NCBI GenBank assembly: GCA_022494885.1
Contig: JAGVSM010000502.1
Span: 48,740-112,739, forward strand
DNA length: 64,000 nucleotides
Origin: Micrasema longulum
Taxonomy: Eukaryota; Arthropoda; Insecta; Trichoptera; Brachycentridae
Reading direction: 5' to 3'
The position numbers were made by a program, and so were the translations under genes. Every line of letters starts with the position of its first letter. Within the stretch, counting starts at the first letter, position 1. The notes under the pieces were generated by a model, which did not search any database, was not told the origin of the DNA, and saw nothing but the letters and a program-made list of their open reading frames with translations. Positions 44,460 through 54,324 of the stretch are shown piece by piece.

Positions 44460-44700
44460 ACATATAATTGAGATCGGTATTCCTGCATCTCCAGTTAAGG
44501 ATGTCTAAGAAATGTCCATTGAATTTTCTTAAACGGACGTCCACTGCTGACTACGTCGGCAGTTTATGTCAGAACTTCGGGACGAGAACCGGACTTGTGA
44601 GGACGCGAAGGAGTTGGCAGCCAATAGAGATGCATGGAGGCTCTTTGTGGATACCACATGCTCCAACTAGGGAGCGGACATGGAATCATGTCACATGAGT
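44460..44700 (+). pseudogene. Possible RTE-type LINE C-terminal remnant
   Basis: One plus frame reads ELAANRDAWRLFVDTTCSN near 44600-44660. This resembles the A.DR..WR..V segment that closes many RTE ORF2 proteins. Other blocks are not recognisable, so the call is tentative. Confidence 0.35.
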
Positions 44701-44814
44701 CTATTTGGAATGCAAGACTTGATATAATCGTATCTATCTTATTTGTTTAAATAATGAAGTCGTATTTTGTTATAACAGACCTAAATTATATCATACCGCG
44801 GCCGTGTGGTTCAG

Positions 44815-44994
44815 ACTCCCCCTGCTCGTTTCTCCCTTGCAGAAGTAAGCAACCATTTGTTTTTTTTCTATATTTTATTGTTTAAGATTTTAGTCGTTCA
44901 AAAAAAATATTTTAATGTGCCAATTTATCTTCTTTCTCATACTGATCATCGTGGTTTCGGATGTGACAGGGTTTAAAGAACATCCTGTATAATT
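44815..44994 (-). mobile_element. Half copy of the 5099-5964 foldback element
   Basis: In reverse it begins TACAGGATGTTCTTTAAACC, continues TGTCACATCCGAAACCACGA and GGTTGCTTACTTCTGC, and stops where the inner arm of the complete element would begin. Only one terminus is present. Confidence 0.8.
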
Positions 44995-45075
44995 ATATTT
45001 ATTTTGTAGCGTACAACGTTCCCTCCCTGTGCGTCCATGTTGGACCGTGCGTGCGCGAAACTTCGGTACCTACAT

Positions 45076-45121
45076 AACTCGGATGCGGGGTTAATTTGAA
45101 CTCGGATGCGGGGTTAATTTG
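45076..45121. repeat. Perfect tandem duplication of a 23-bp unit
   Basis: AACTCGGATGCGGGGTTAAT plus TTG occurs twice without a mismatch (45076-45098 and 45099-45121). The sequence is GC-richer than its surroundings. Confidence 0.9.
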
Positions 45122-45354
45122 GTAGAAATCCGGTAAATTCGATCTCAGTGTGAAACCAAAAAGCGATAAAAAAAACATTAGAACAACTTTCAATACGATT
45201 TGGTAGAACATATTATTAGACATATATACGACACTATACGTATATTTACTTGTGTTTGGTATAATAATTATATTAGTATATTAGGTATAAACATTATACC
45301 TCCGTAATACTGAAAGGAAGCTTTTCAATAATTTGCTACAAAGATTTGGGCAGT

Positions 45355-45950
45355 AGTATGGTAAAACGAACGCAAAATTAGGAAATCATACGATTTCGCC
45401 ATTTTAAAACGAATGTTTTTTTTTAATCGTGCAATAGTAAAATAATAAAAAAAACATGAATTAGATGAAAACAATATTTTTTAATGGTATTTCTGTTAAA
45501 AAATTATGCTTAAAAGTTTTATGTAACTAAAATATAATTACTTTTAGACCGGCAGATTACGCCTTTCAAATTTAGGCTAAACTTAGGTATCTGGGATCTC
45601 AATAGAGACTAAGTATTTAACATTTTTTTTTGTAACAATTTGAAGATAATAAGTTGAACATGAAAGTGGCTGAAGCCAAATTTTAATTTTTTGATTTTTA
45701 AAAGAAATACAAGCATTTTAAATTACAAACATTTTTGTGACATTTTATTTTATTTCTACGTGAAATTATGCCTTCGGTAATACTTTTAAAAAAATATTGA
45801 AATACTTTAGTTGAAACCTTTTTTTATAGAATTGTATTCTCTTTTTTAAAAAAAGATGATAATTCTCGTAACATTTCATTTAAAACAACATCTTATTAAC
45901 GTTTTTACGACCTTTATACTGGCCCTTACCGAAAACGATAAAGTCTAAAC
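45355..45950 (-). repeat. Repeat J, minus copy
   Basis: Reverse complement of 37640-38239. TAGGAAATCATACGATTTCG lies at the left, GACCGGCAGATTACGCC in the middle, GTAATACTTTTAAAAAAATA follows and AACGTTTTTACGACCTTTAT lies at the right. The two copies are about 7 kb apart in opposite orientation. Confidence 0.85.
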
Positions 45951-45951
45951 T

Positions 45952-46035
45952 AAAATCCAATAAACGTGTTTTATTTTGGATACATTACCAAATTTAATAT
46001 GGAGTTCTACCAATTGTCTGCATACATAATAAATA
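45952..46035. repeat. Single terminal repeat of the 57840 element
   Basis: CCAATAAACGTGTTTTATTT, TGGATACATTACCAAATTTA and TTCTACCAATTGTCTGCATA match the outer 70-80 bp of the inverted repeats at 57836-57905 and 58365-58415. Only one end is present, so it is a solo terminus. Confidence 0.75.
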
Positions 46036-46264
46036 TGATAAGCATAGTTTATTATATTTAATCATTTCAAAGATGGTGAACGGTAACTTACATTTGTTAG
46101 ATCATAGTGCTTTCTATGTTTACTTTTGTATGGGTATTATTAAGTATTATATTTACGTTAGAAATGTTGCAGTGTCCAACCATCTGTTTTATCAATATTT
46201 CGTATTAACCTTCCCAGGATTTGAATCTAGGACCTCTAGCACGGTATTTATTTACTAAACTCTT

Positions 46265-46370
46265 AATATACACATACATTTCATAAACATATAAGGGCGG
46301 GTATATTACCTCAAGGGAATTAATTTCTTCCAACCTACTCAAACCATTCAGTTTAAGAAAATACGTAGTA
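46265..46370 (-). repeat. LINE tail (RLWNNLPTNVR family), reverse
   Basis: Reverse complement of the final 3' untranslated block at 11770-11870: TATAAGGGCGGGTATATTAC, AAGGGAATTAATTTCTTCC and AACCATTCAGTTTAAGAAAA. It is diverged and has no coding part. Confidence 0.7.
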
Positions 46371-46799
46371 AGTATAATGAGATATTCTAAATATCATATA
46401 GAATCTTATAATTCTGTTAAAAAATTAAACATGTTTTTTTATAAAAACAAAAATTGACTAAAAATCTACACTCTGCTATGGACAGAAGAGGGGGAATTTT
46501 CGCAATTGGATTTTCTTTTTCAGGATTTTTACCTGAGAGTAGCCATCGAGTCGAATACACTCGTCCAGCGCTCTGGTAGTATTTCATAGTTATAACTGTA
46601 GTTTGCATCCGACAGGGCTAATCTTTAATTACATTTGTGTATTTATTATTAATTGATTCTTTGTCCGGGAGTATAAAGAACACACAAATAGTAGCAACGT
46701 TCTCCTACTATTTCAAATAAATGAAGATTTCGAATCGATAGCTACGCTCATGTAAATATCCTGAAAAAATAAATCAAAATGAGATAAGTCCGTTTCGTA

Positions 46800-47325
46800 T
46801 TACAGCGGTTGGTGCGGTTGCCTGCCATGGTTGAGGTCCTAGGTTCGATTCCTTGCAGGGCGTTAAAAATTGACTTTAAAGCCAATAAATCATCATCATC
46901 ATCATAATTCCCTTCCTGCACATAATGGTGGATAGGACACTGTTTTGGTACACCAATCGCAGCGTATCTTTATCATTTTGGCTATGTGAAGATTCGTTTT
47001 TCGGACTATGAAATATTCTAATTTAAAATTAATATTTCATGACAACCATGTCGGGAATCGAACCCAAAACTTCTTGCATGGTACGTAAGCGCGCTGAACA
47101 TATTTTCATTATTCCTCAATCCTCGGAACCCGAAGCGAAAAACGGATCAACTTACATTTCATGTAACAAAAATGATCAAGATGCGCTGCAGTTGTACTAC
47201 GAATGCAGTGCCCTATGCATCACTAGTGGGAAATAACCTTTATTTTTTGCACCGCAAAATTACAGTACAGAAAATCCAGGCTTGAGAAAATCCCATTTTA
47301 GTGTTTGCGCTCTCAACGGCGATGA
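46800..47325. repeat. Cluster of SINE B and SINE A fragments
   Basis: Four pieces lie in series: a SINE B-like tRNA head in plus orientation (46805-46862, GGTTGCCTGCCATGGTTGAG, GGTTCGATTCC); a longer SINE B in minus orientation (46889-47090, CATCATCATCATAATTCCCT to GGTACGTAAGCGC); a plus-orientation SINE B 3' part (about 47150-47235, ATGATCAAGATGCGCTGCAG, AATGCAGTGCCCTATGCATC); and a minus SINE A tail (about 47252-47325, TTTTTTGCACCGC, CCAGGCTTGAGAAAATCC). The cluster sits immediately inside the first intron of the Glut4EF-like gene. Confidence 0.75.
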
Positions 47326-47357
47326 TGATCAAGGAAGAAAGCTGCAAGTAGACTCAC

Positions 47358-47732
47358 CTCAGCCCCTTGCGGGTGGATGATGACGAGAAGTTCATCTATC
47401 TCCCTGTGGTGCGCGCGCACTTCGCCGCTGACCTCGCGGCCGTTAAAGGTCAAGAAGACCCTCTGTCCGGAGACCAGCTGGAGACCGGCGGTGCCCCTGA
47501 AGCCGGGGCCCACCAGCTCGTGAGCGCCGTACTCCCTGCTGGCCCTCTTGCGGTCGAACCTCACCGTGTACCGCGTGTGGGGAGTCAGGTTGATGCAGTT
47601 GTTGTTCTCCGGGAAGGTGGCGGGGGTCTTCACCGCGTTGATGACGCCGGAATAATACTTGCCGTCCTCCCACGGTGCCACGACTCTGGTCCCGATGATG
47701 GACCGCTTCGCCAGACGCTTTCCCGTCGACAT
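47358..47732 (-). CDS. Glut4EF: Glut4EF/SLC2A4RG/ZNF395-like factor, first coding exon
   Basis: The exon starts at ATG 47732-47730 (context GAAGATGTC, first ATG in its frame) and ends at 47358, where GAG is followed by the splice donor GTGAGT (47357-47352); it encodes 125 residues in phase 0. The product begins MSTGKRLAKRSIIGTRVVAP, continues WEDGKYYSGVINAVKT and YTVRFDRKRASREYGAHELV, and ends QRVFLTFNGREVSGEVRAHH to IIHPQGAE. The KRS(I/L)(I/L)G(T/A)RV start and the KVYV..NG.E..G.V..H segment correspond to the N-terminus of ZNF395/SLC2A4RG, whose insect member is Glut4EF, a C2H2 zinc-finger transcription factor acting in the nucleus. The zinc finger would be encoded by later exons, which were not found to the left. 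Codon use is GC-rich and unlike the flanks. Confidence 0.78.
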
Positions 47733-48350
47733 CTTCGAACAGTCAAAAAAACACAAAAAGACGGAGCCGCAATCCAAAAAAACCCAACAGTCCACTCACA
47801 AATCTTTCAAATTCACAAAACCACGTCTTTGTAATTCACTGAAAGTTTAAGCCTGAAAACTTGGACGTCCGCGCGTCGATTCACTCCAATTTCGCGGTCG
47901 GGGATAACGCACGAAGACGCATGATTCGACTCCTTGTTGCACAAACTACCGCTCAACATAATAACGAGATTTATATCGATCAAGACGATGTCCAAATCCG
48001 CGCACGAACAAAGAAAACGGGAAATCCAGAGCGATGCGGCGCGACCTCACCAGCGGCGGCACGAAAGATAACTGATTGAAAGAGGACTGCACCGAGGCCG
48101 GCCGGCGTATGCGAAACCGCTCGGGTATTACGTTACCCGACTGTTCGTCCATTTTCCGTCCTCCATCTTACTACCTTTTTCTCTTTCCCTCCGAACGCGC
48201 GTCGCTTCACTCAATTCGCGTTTGTTTTGGTACTCAGCTGTTCGGCACGGGAGCAAAGCTGCTACGCGGTAGAAAGAGATGAACGTTGCATTTCGGATAT
48301 TGATAACACACCTACGTTCCGCCATAGCGCGACACGCTGTCCCTTTCTAC
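47733..48350 (-). promoter_or_regulatory. GC-rich 5' leader and promoter region of the Glut4EF-like gene
   Basis: From about 47850 to 48350 the base composition jumps to CpG-rich sequence (GGCGCGACCTCACCAGCGGC, CCGGCCGGCGTATGCG, CCGAACGCGCGTCGC) with no open frame of note, then falls back to AT-rich DNA. On the minus strand AAGATGGAGGACGG and AAAATGGAC resemble YY1/Pho sites. Its position directly upstream of the first ATG suggests leader plus promoter. The transcription start cannot be placed from sequence alone. Confidence 0.5.
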
Positions 48351-48352
48351 TG

Positions 48353-48900
48353 TCAACATGACAGCCGGTTTGGTATTTCTTTGTCTGATTCCCAGCTGTT
48401 ATAAAAATGCCGCACAAAATAAACATAATATTCGCAGTTTTTAACACCAAAAATTACATTTGGCAGTGTTAAATATTACGCAAAGAATAACCACGACGTA
48501 AAACATTATTTTAACTGCGATATTTTCACAAATTCATTTTTTATTTAATCAATATGTATTTTTTATCACATTTTCTACTTAAATCTGCTGCCCTGTATTA
48601 AAAGTATCAATTAAAATAATTATGGTTTAAAATTTAATAAGTATATCAATTCATAACGCTAAAAATTGTATTGCGTAATGAAGACAAAGCCGCTTCAAAC
48701 TAGAATGCATTATTTTGAATAAAATTTAATTGCATTAAAACACGCAAAATAATATCAAATACGGTCTAAATATGAAGCAAAAACAACAATTAATCATTTG
48801 ACTTTATGTCTTCATACATAAAATGGTCGAAAACGATAAATCAACTTAAATATATATATATATATATATATGGCGTGTTTGCCTGTTTCGTAATACCATC
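48353..48900. other. Unassigned AT-rich spacer with TA microsatellite
   Basis: It contains an (AT)n run at about 48849-48871. No gene was recognised. Confidence 0.6.
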
Positions 48901-48904
48901 ATAA

Positions 48905-49095
48905 TAGTACGACACACCTACCTATAAAACGTTGGAGCAGCGCGCCGATGGCGGACGTGCGTGTCTTCCTCGCCGGCCGGCTTCAAAATGTCGGCTCAGC
49001 TGACAGATAACAACAATACCACGTGACCAGAACGCCGGCTCCTGATTGGTCGGCACAGACCTGACCCAGTTTATTCCATAATATTGGCCGATCAA
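48905..49095. promoter_or_regulatory. Second GC-rich promoter-like patch
   Basis: Within 190 bp lie CCTATAAAACG, GCGCGCCGATGGCGGACG, TCGGCTCAGCTGACAGATAA, the E-box ACCACGTGACC and CCTGATTGGTCGG (a CCAAT box in reverse). A 20-codon frame opens at ATG 48948 in good start context and ends at 49010. The patch could be a distal promoter or enhancer of the Glut4EF-like gene, or belong to an unseen plus-strand transcript. Confidence 0.4.
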
Positions 49096-49439
49096 GCGCC
49101 GAAAACTTAAATCAACCGTCCAGCTACAAATAACATTGAAACATTTTGAACAAGAGTGTAGTTATTAGGTTTTTTTAAAATACATATTTTGATTACGACG
49201 ACAAAAACGAACGTCTTTGAAAAAACTGTAGCAACATATATTTTTTTTTAATCTTTCAAATATAATTTAATAATTGCTTGATGAATAAAACCCTTTTTAA
49301 CAATTTCATAAAATAATTCATGTATTTTGAGATTTTTTGTTTAAGATTTTAGATTAATATTATTGATGCGTTTTTTATGTGTGTTTTCAAGAGAAAACAA
49401 ATAATAGGTACTACAATCAAATCAAATTCGAAATTCGCA

Positions 49440-49612
49440 AATGGTGAATGTTACACAGTATATAAAGCGACCACTTAAACCAGACAGTGACAGGTCTCAA
49501 GCCCTGTAAATGCCTAGTTTTCTTCATCACCATTTCTAAATGTTCTCCATCTTTGTTGTAATATCTTAATAACTTCCTAGAGGGTGAAATCCAAACTCAT
49601 ACAAACATTTAA
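49440..49612 (+). repeat. Repeat E copy
   Basis: GGTGAATGTTACACAGTATA, GACCACTTAAACCAGACAGT, AGCCCTGTAAATGCCTAG, TCTCCATCTTTGTTGTAATA and AACTTCCTAGAGGGTGAAAT occur in the standard order. Confidence 0.8.
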
Positions 49613-50169
49613 TTATAAATAAACTTAAAATGTTGTTGAAATGATAAATACATATTTAATTAAAGAAATTAGTTTGTAGGCAAAAACTCTTGGTAACCAT
49701 TGTAATTATTATAGAAATAAATTACGAGTGATAGTTACTTGAATCCATTGATTTGGAATAATTAAAACAGTTTATTACAAATTTGATTTATAAACGATGC
49801 GGATTAAAAAATATTAAATAAAAATATATATATACATTATAGCGCCATCTCTGTGTCATATTTATTTTTAATATCATTATCTAAGTTCATAACCACATTT
49901 TGCTTCGGTTTTCCATCGACAGGCGTCTCTACTATTTCCGGTTTTCCTCTGAAATTATTTTAAGACTGTAAAATTATCGTGTTAATAATGTGTTAATAAT
50001 GTGTAATCGATATGAAAAACCTTTTTTTTTAAACTTGAAATATGCCACAAACAAAACTTATTCTTACAACATACTAAAACATCTATGGACAAAAACGAGC
50101 AATCGTCGCATTTTGACTGTTTTTTTATGCAAGCCGTTTAAAAGACAGGGAGCCACATTTTGTTAGTTT

Positions 50170-50830
50170 TGAATGTACCAATTTATTGCAACAGAGATGG
50201 AAAACATTTTAAAGAAGGGAATGTGGAAGTCTAGGCATTTACAGGGCCTATGACCTGTCATTGGCTGGTTTAAGTGGACACTTTACAAACTGTGTAACAT
50301 TCACCATTCTGCCCATGTTTGAACATCCGCATTTCCTCAACTCTTCCATCTGTTGACTTTTGTGAATGTTTTTGTAGATTTGGATACGTTTATTTATGTA
50401 AATTGTTTGTAAGCATATTTTTTTGAATTAAAAAAAACAGAGGCATTGAGGGGATCCTGAGGGGTGGGGACGACGTGTTTGCCTCTGTCCATACGTCCTC
50501 CTACCCCCTCCTTAATCTGCATAGAGTTTGTATTCATTAGGAATATTTATAATAACTTTCCTCTATGCGCAGCTGACAGAGAGTCCCTCGGGAATCTATA
50601 ACAGCTGCGGGTGGATGGTGGGCTTAAGGGTCTCCCCTCAATGTTGACTTTTGTGTAAGTAAAAGAGCTGAAACCTTTATCATGTCGGTGAGATTCATCC
50701 AGCTGAACTAATTCACCTACTACATTTGGCCATACTCCAAACATTGTTGAATTAACTTCCCGGTAAAAAAAGTATAAAAAAATGGAAAATTGTTTTCAGG
50801 CGTTGCCTAGTTGCGCTGTTGCGAGTTATT
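50170..50830. repeat. Repeat E copies in opposite orientations around unrelated sequence
   Basis: 50170-50385 is a minus copy (TTGCAACAGAGATGGAAAAC to CAACTCTTCCATCTGTTGAC). 50640-50720 continues the minus order (GTTGACTTTTGTGTAAGTAA, GAGCTGAAACCTTTATCATG). 50740-50815 then turns to plus (CAAACATTGTTGAATTAACT, TTTTCAGGCGTTGCCTAGT). Between the first two, 50390-50640 is unmatched and moderately GC-rich. Confidence 0.75.
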
Positions 50831-50841
50831 CAATCAAATGT

Positions 50842-50912
50842 TTTAATTTTTACCCCGTATAAGAAAACATTTTTTGTATTAAATTTCCCGTAGCACTGAA
50901 CTTCCTCAGATT
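50842..50912 (+). repeat. D/SINE D tail fragment
   Basis: AATTTTTACCCCGTATAAGA, TTTTTTGTATTAAATTTCCC and GTAGCACTGAACTTCCTCAG match the common 3' tail at 32040-32115 and 61557-61625 (reverse). Confidence 0.7.
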
Positions 50913-50984
50913 GAAGAAATGCGGATGATCGAAATTTTTTTCTATAAGGGGATATTAAACTTAAGCATTTATAGGGCTTAAGAC

Positions 50985-51800
50985 ACACACACATTTATTT
51001 ATTAAGGAAATCATAGTCTTTTTATAAATACAAGGCACAAAAAAACAATTAAATAAAGTAAGACCAATTACAGATTTCACACTAATTATTATGAATGCAG
51101 GAGGAGAGAGGAAAAAATAATTACATTCTAAAAAGTAAAAATATAAATATTAAATAAAAAGTACATAAAAGGGAGAAGACATTGTATGGCTCCAACTTTA
51201 CTTTCCTCCCTCTCGCTCAGCTAAACATTTGAACATTTATATTTCTTTGTAAAAATTCACAACCAACAATAATGAATTAGATGCAGGTAGTAGATGTACA
51301 TATGAATAAGTATAAATTAAGAGTGGAAATTAAAATCAAAAGTATAAATTAAGAGTTTAAATTAAAAATTAAAATCAAAAGTATAATTTAAAAGTTTAAA
51401 TTAAAAGTTAAAATTAAGAACTAAAATTGAAAAGTTAAAATTGAAAGATAAAATTAAAAGTCAAATTAATAGTTAAAAGTCAAGCAGGAGACAAATTTAA
51501 AATGTCTAACAGATCTGATAAAAATATGGTATTTACAATGTAATATGTCGATGTCACTAAAACTGTCATTATAAGTAATCTGTATTCTTCGAAGAGTGCT
51601 ATTTTTCATATAATTAGTCATTGAGTTAGGAATGTCGAAGAGTACAGAGTTCTACGGATAGGGACTCGATATGAAATGCCTCTAAAAATTTCTGGGCTAT
51701 CAATTAGGATATTAACCATTTTGTAGAGAAAGCTCATATCCAACATGGTACGCCGAGTTGCGAGATTTTGAACCTTGTGAAAATTAGCGGACTCAGTCCT
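50985..51800 (-). pseudogene. LINE C-terminus with minisatellite-bearing 3' tail
   Basis: On the minus strand at about 51790-51600: HKVQNLATRRTMLDMSFLYK, MVNILIDSPEIFRGISYRVP and IRRTLYSSTFLTQ. F.NL..RR..LDM.FL+K.++..ID.P+++..I..RVP.R.TR is the jockey-like C-terminal pattern, here degraded by stops. The 3' untranslated region extends left to an AATAAATGTG end at about 50985 and includes the repeat at 51305-51485. Confidence 0.75.
51305..51485. repeat. Degenerate AAAGTTAAAATTA minisatellite
   Basis: About a dozen variants of a 12-15 bp unit (AAGTATAAATTAAGAG, AAAGTTAAAATTAAG, AAAGTTAAAATTGAAAG) follow in series within the LINE 3' tail. The unit length drifts, so the array is old or slippage-prone. 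Confidence 0.8.
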
Positions 51801-51879
51801 ACTTGAAAATGAAACATTATTTTTGAAATCTAATTGTTATGTAACATTTTCAATTTTACCCAGTACCACTACCTAAGTG

Positions 51880-52318
51880 TTTGAACACCCGTATTTCTTA
51901 AATTCTTCTTTTCATCGTTTTTATAGATTAAAAAAGCTTAAACCTTTATTGATGTGGGTTGGAAAAATATTTTCAAGCGTTGTTCAGTATGTAGGGGAAA
52001 TAATTACGTTAGAAGATTCTTACCCACATCAATAAACGTTTTAGCTGTTTTACTTTATAAAAATCAACAAAGGGAAGAGTTGAGGAAATGTGGACGTTTA
52101 AACATAGGTAGTGGGTAATTAATTGAAATATGTTTTTAAAATACCAAATAAACGCTGTTCTGCAGCACTGAAAAACTGAAATGTTTAATCTTACACAGTA
52201 TGTTAAGTGGTCGCTTAATCGAGCCAATGACAAGTCATGAGCCCTATCAATGCCTAGAGTTCCACATTCTCTCTTCAAAAATATTTTCCCTCTCTGTTAT
52301 TGTTAATTTGATTGCAAA
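51880..52318 (+). repeat. Repeat E copy with internal rearrangement
   Basis: Starts with an inverted piece (GTTTGAACACCCGTATTTCT, AAACCTTTATTGATGTGGGT) and then reads plus: TTTTCAAGCGTTGTTCAGTA, CCACATCAATAAACGTTTTA, CAAAGGGAAGAGTTGAGG, TCTTACACAGTATGTTAAGT and ATGCCTAGAGTTCCACATTC. The junction of the two orientations near 51955 gives a foldback. Confidence 0.78.
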
Positions 52319-52319
52319 A

Positions 52320-52588
52320 TATCATCATCGTCATCATCGTTCCCTTTCCGCACCTTATGGTGCCTAGGGCACTGCACTGGTACACCAATCGCGGCGTATC
52401 TTGATCATTTTTGTTACATGAAGGTAAGATGATCAGTCTTACGCTTCAGGTACCAGTCTAGGGACTATGAAATATTCTAGTGTAAAACACCCTTTTAAGT
52501 CATATTTGATATCAAACATGTCGGGAATCGAACCCGAGACCTTTGCACGGTAGGCAAATGCACTGAACATTACACCGCGAGGCCGCAA
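52320..52588 (-). repeat. SINE B, full length
   Basis: On the minus strand: head GGCCTCGCGGTGTAATGTTC with GCCTACCGTGC, B box GGTTCGATTCCC, body GGGTGTTTTACACTAGAATA and GACTGATCATCTTACCTTCA, 3' GCAGTGCCCTAGGCACCATA and a GATGATGACGATGATGAT tail. It lies directly next to repeat E. Confidence 0.92.
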
Positions 52589-52849
52589 AAGATATTATAA
52601 GCATAATTTGACGTCGATTAAAATAAGAAGTAATGTAATTAATATTTTTAATAACACACCATAATACATCATAGCTAAATTCACAATGCATGTCCCTATT
52701 AATTCGCGTGTAAAGAAAATCGTCACTAATATAGGGGAGAGTATATGCTAATATAGGGGAGAAGCCCCTAACCCCGTACAGCTTGCAGTTTCGGATAAGT
52801 TAGCATCTGAGAATTTTCGCTAGATAATGCCCTTTTTTTTTTTTTTTTT

Positions 52850-53080
52850 TATATAGGAGTTGCTTTATTATTTACCTTGCTTATAATATACAAGGTTTAT
52901 ATTTCAAAAGTGGATTTTTCTGCAATTAAATTTCTTTAAATTGATCTAAACTGTTGGGATCAGGAGGGATATGCTAATGTGGGCCAATCAGGAACTTCTC
53001 AGCATTTGCTTATGTGGAGAGGAAACCACTCAAAACTCTTCAGGAGAAGCCGGCCTGTTGGCAGTAGTCAACAGGCCTTC
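52850..53080 (+). repeat. Repeat F, 5' half
   Basis: GGAGTTGCTTTATTATTTAC, CTTATAATATACAAGGTTTA, GGGCCAATCAGGAACTTCTC, GGAGAGGAAACCACTCAAAA and GGAGAAGCCGGCCTGTTG match 35270-35460 in reverse. The downstream part of the longest copy is replaced by other sequence. A poly(T) tract precedes it. Confidence 0.78.
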
Positions 53081-53314
53081 CGTTCCACTAGAGGAGTGTT
53101 CGGCATTTTCTTCCCTACTTTGGTTTATTTTACCAATAGCCTGCACTATATTGATCATGTATAATACTACCTCTCGTGTGAGTTCTTTAAGATAATGCCC
53201 TTGTCTAACACTAACAATGCATTTTAAATATTTTTTCAATCCGTTTTTACTAATACTCATACCTAAAATAATCTAATTTTGGGGACATTTGAACTATTCG
53301 GGCTGTTTAAAATG

Positions 53315-53385
53315 ACCGGTGTTTGAACCTTGGGCCGCTTATTTCTGAGTCTGCGACAATACCACAGGATCACAACCCGGTTACT
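53315..53385 (-). repeat. SINE C head fragment
   Basis: GTTTGAACCTTGGGCCGCTT, then GACAATACCACAGGATCACA and ACCCGG, is the reversed tRNA-like head seen at 13033. The body is missing. Confidence 0.6.
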
Positions 53386-53489
53386 TTTTACTTTTTACAA
53401 ACTATTGAAGCGTGCCTGCTGAGTCGAAACGGGCAGCAAAGTTTTTTTTTATGTATTTGAATTACAACAAGCAAACAAACATTGAAACT

Positions 53490-53675
53490 GAAAAAATATT
53501 AGTTAAATCATCCAGTCAGATGAATCTCAACCGCATCAGTAAAGGGTTAAGCACTTTAACTTCACAAACATCAGCAGACGGAAAAATTGAAGGAATATAG
53601 ATTGTCAAATATAAGCAAAATAGTGAATGTTACACAGTGTGTAAAGTGGCCACTTAAACCAGTCAAGTCACTCAG
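53490..53675 (+). repeat. Repeat E fragment
   Basis: CCAGTCAGATGAATCTCAAC, TTTAACTTCACAAACATCAG, TAGTGAATGTTACACAGTGT and GGCCACTTAAACCAGTCAA. Confidence 0.8.
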
Positions 53676-54149
53676 AGAAGAAGAGTTAAGTCACTCAGAT
53701 ACCAAAATAATATTAAAATCCCTAAAGTCCACGCAAGTCATGGTCAAAATAGCTTTGTCAAAGGTGTAAAAAATTACAATAATCTCCCCTTATGAACTAA
53801 AAACTATTAACCATAAATAAATTCAAAGTAAATCTAAAGAAAGTTTTTGAACAAGTGTAAAAACTGCATTAATTTTTAATTAGTGTAAATATATTATTAT
53901 TTTCTGTTTTTCTTTATATATCCTTTGTTTTTTTTTTCTTTTCAAGTACTTTTATATTTAAAATTACATAAAATCTAATAAATAAATAACTATAATAGTG
54001 TAAGTCACTCTCCAAACACAAAAGTTCGTCTCTTTTTTTAGGAGATTTACAGTTATAACATTCAAATGTATAAAAGCAAATTTTTGTAGAATATTTTTTT
54101 TAAATCATTTATGAAATTTGTGAATAAAAAATAAAAAAAACAGCCAAAA

Positions 54150-54320
54150 ACAGAACATAAGCTTCGGAAATACCTAGACTTTTGTATTATCTTCTCTAAA
54201 ATGCTCTTCATTTCTGTTGTAATATGTTAATGTTAACGGCTCCGTAGGGGGTTGAGTCCAGTCGTTGTTTACAGAAATTTGGAAAAACCCGAAAATTTTC
54301 TGATTCTTACATGTCTATTG
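54150..54320 (+). repeat. Repeat E, right half uninterrupted
   Basis: AATACCTAGACTTTTGTATT, CTTCTCTAAAATGCTCTTCA, TTCTGTTGTAATATGTTAAT, GGGGGTTGAGTCCAGTCGTT and AATTTGGAAAAACCC. It shows the intact junction that the LINE disrupts at 19985/20490. Confidence 0.8.
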
Positions 54321-54324
54321 TAAT

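Noticed and set aside
47367..47834. 155-codon plus-strand frame over the Glut4EF-like exon
   Set aside because: It is the antisense shadow of a GC-rich exon. The minus strand has the family match and the splice donor.
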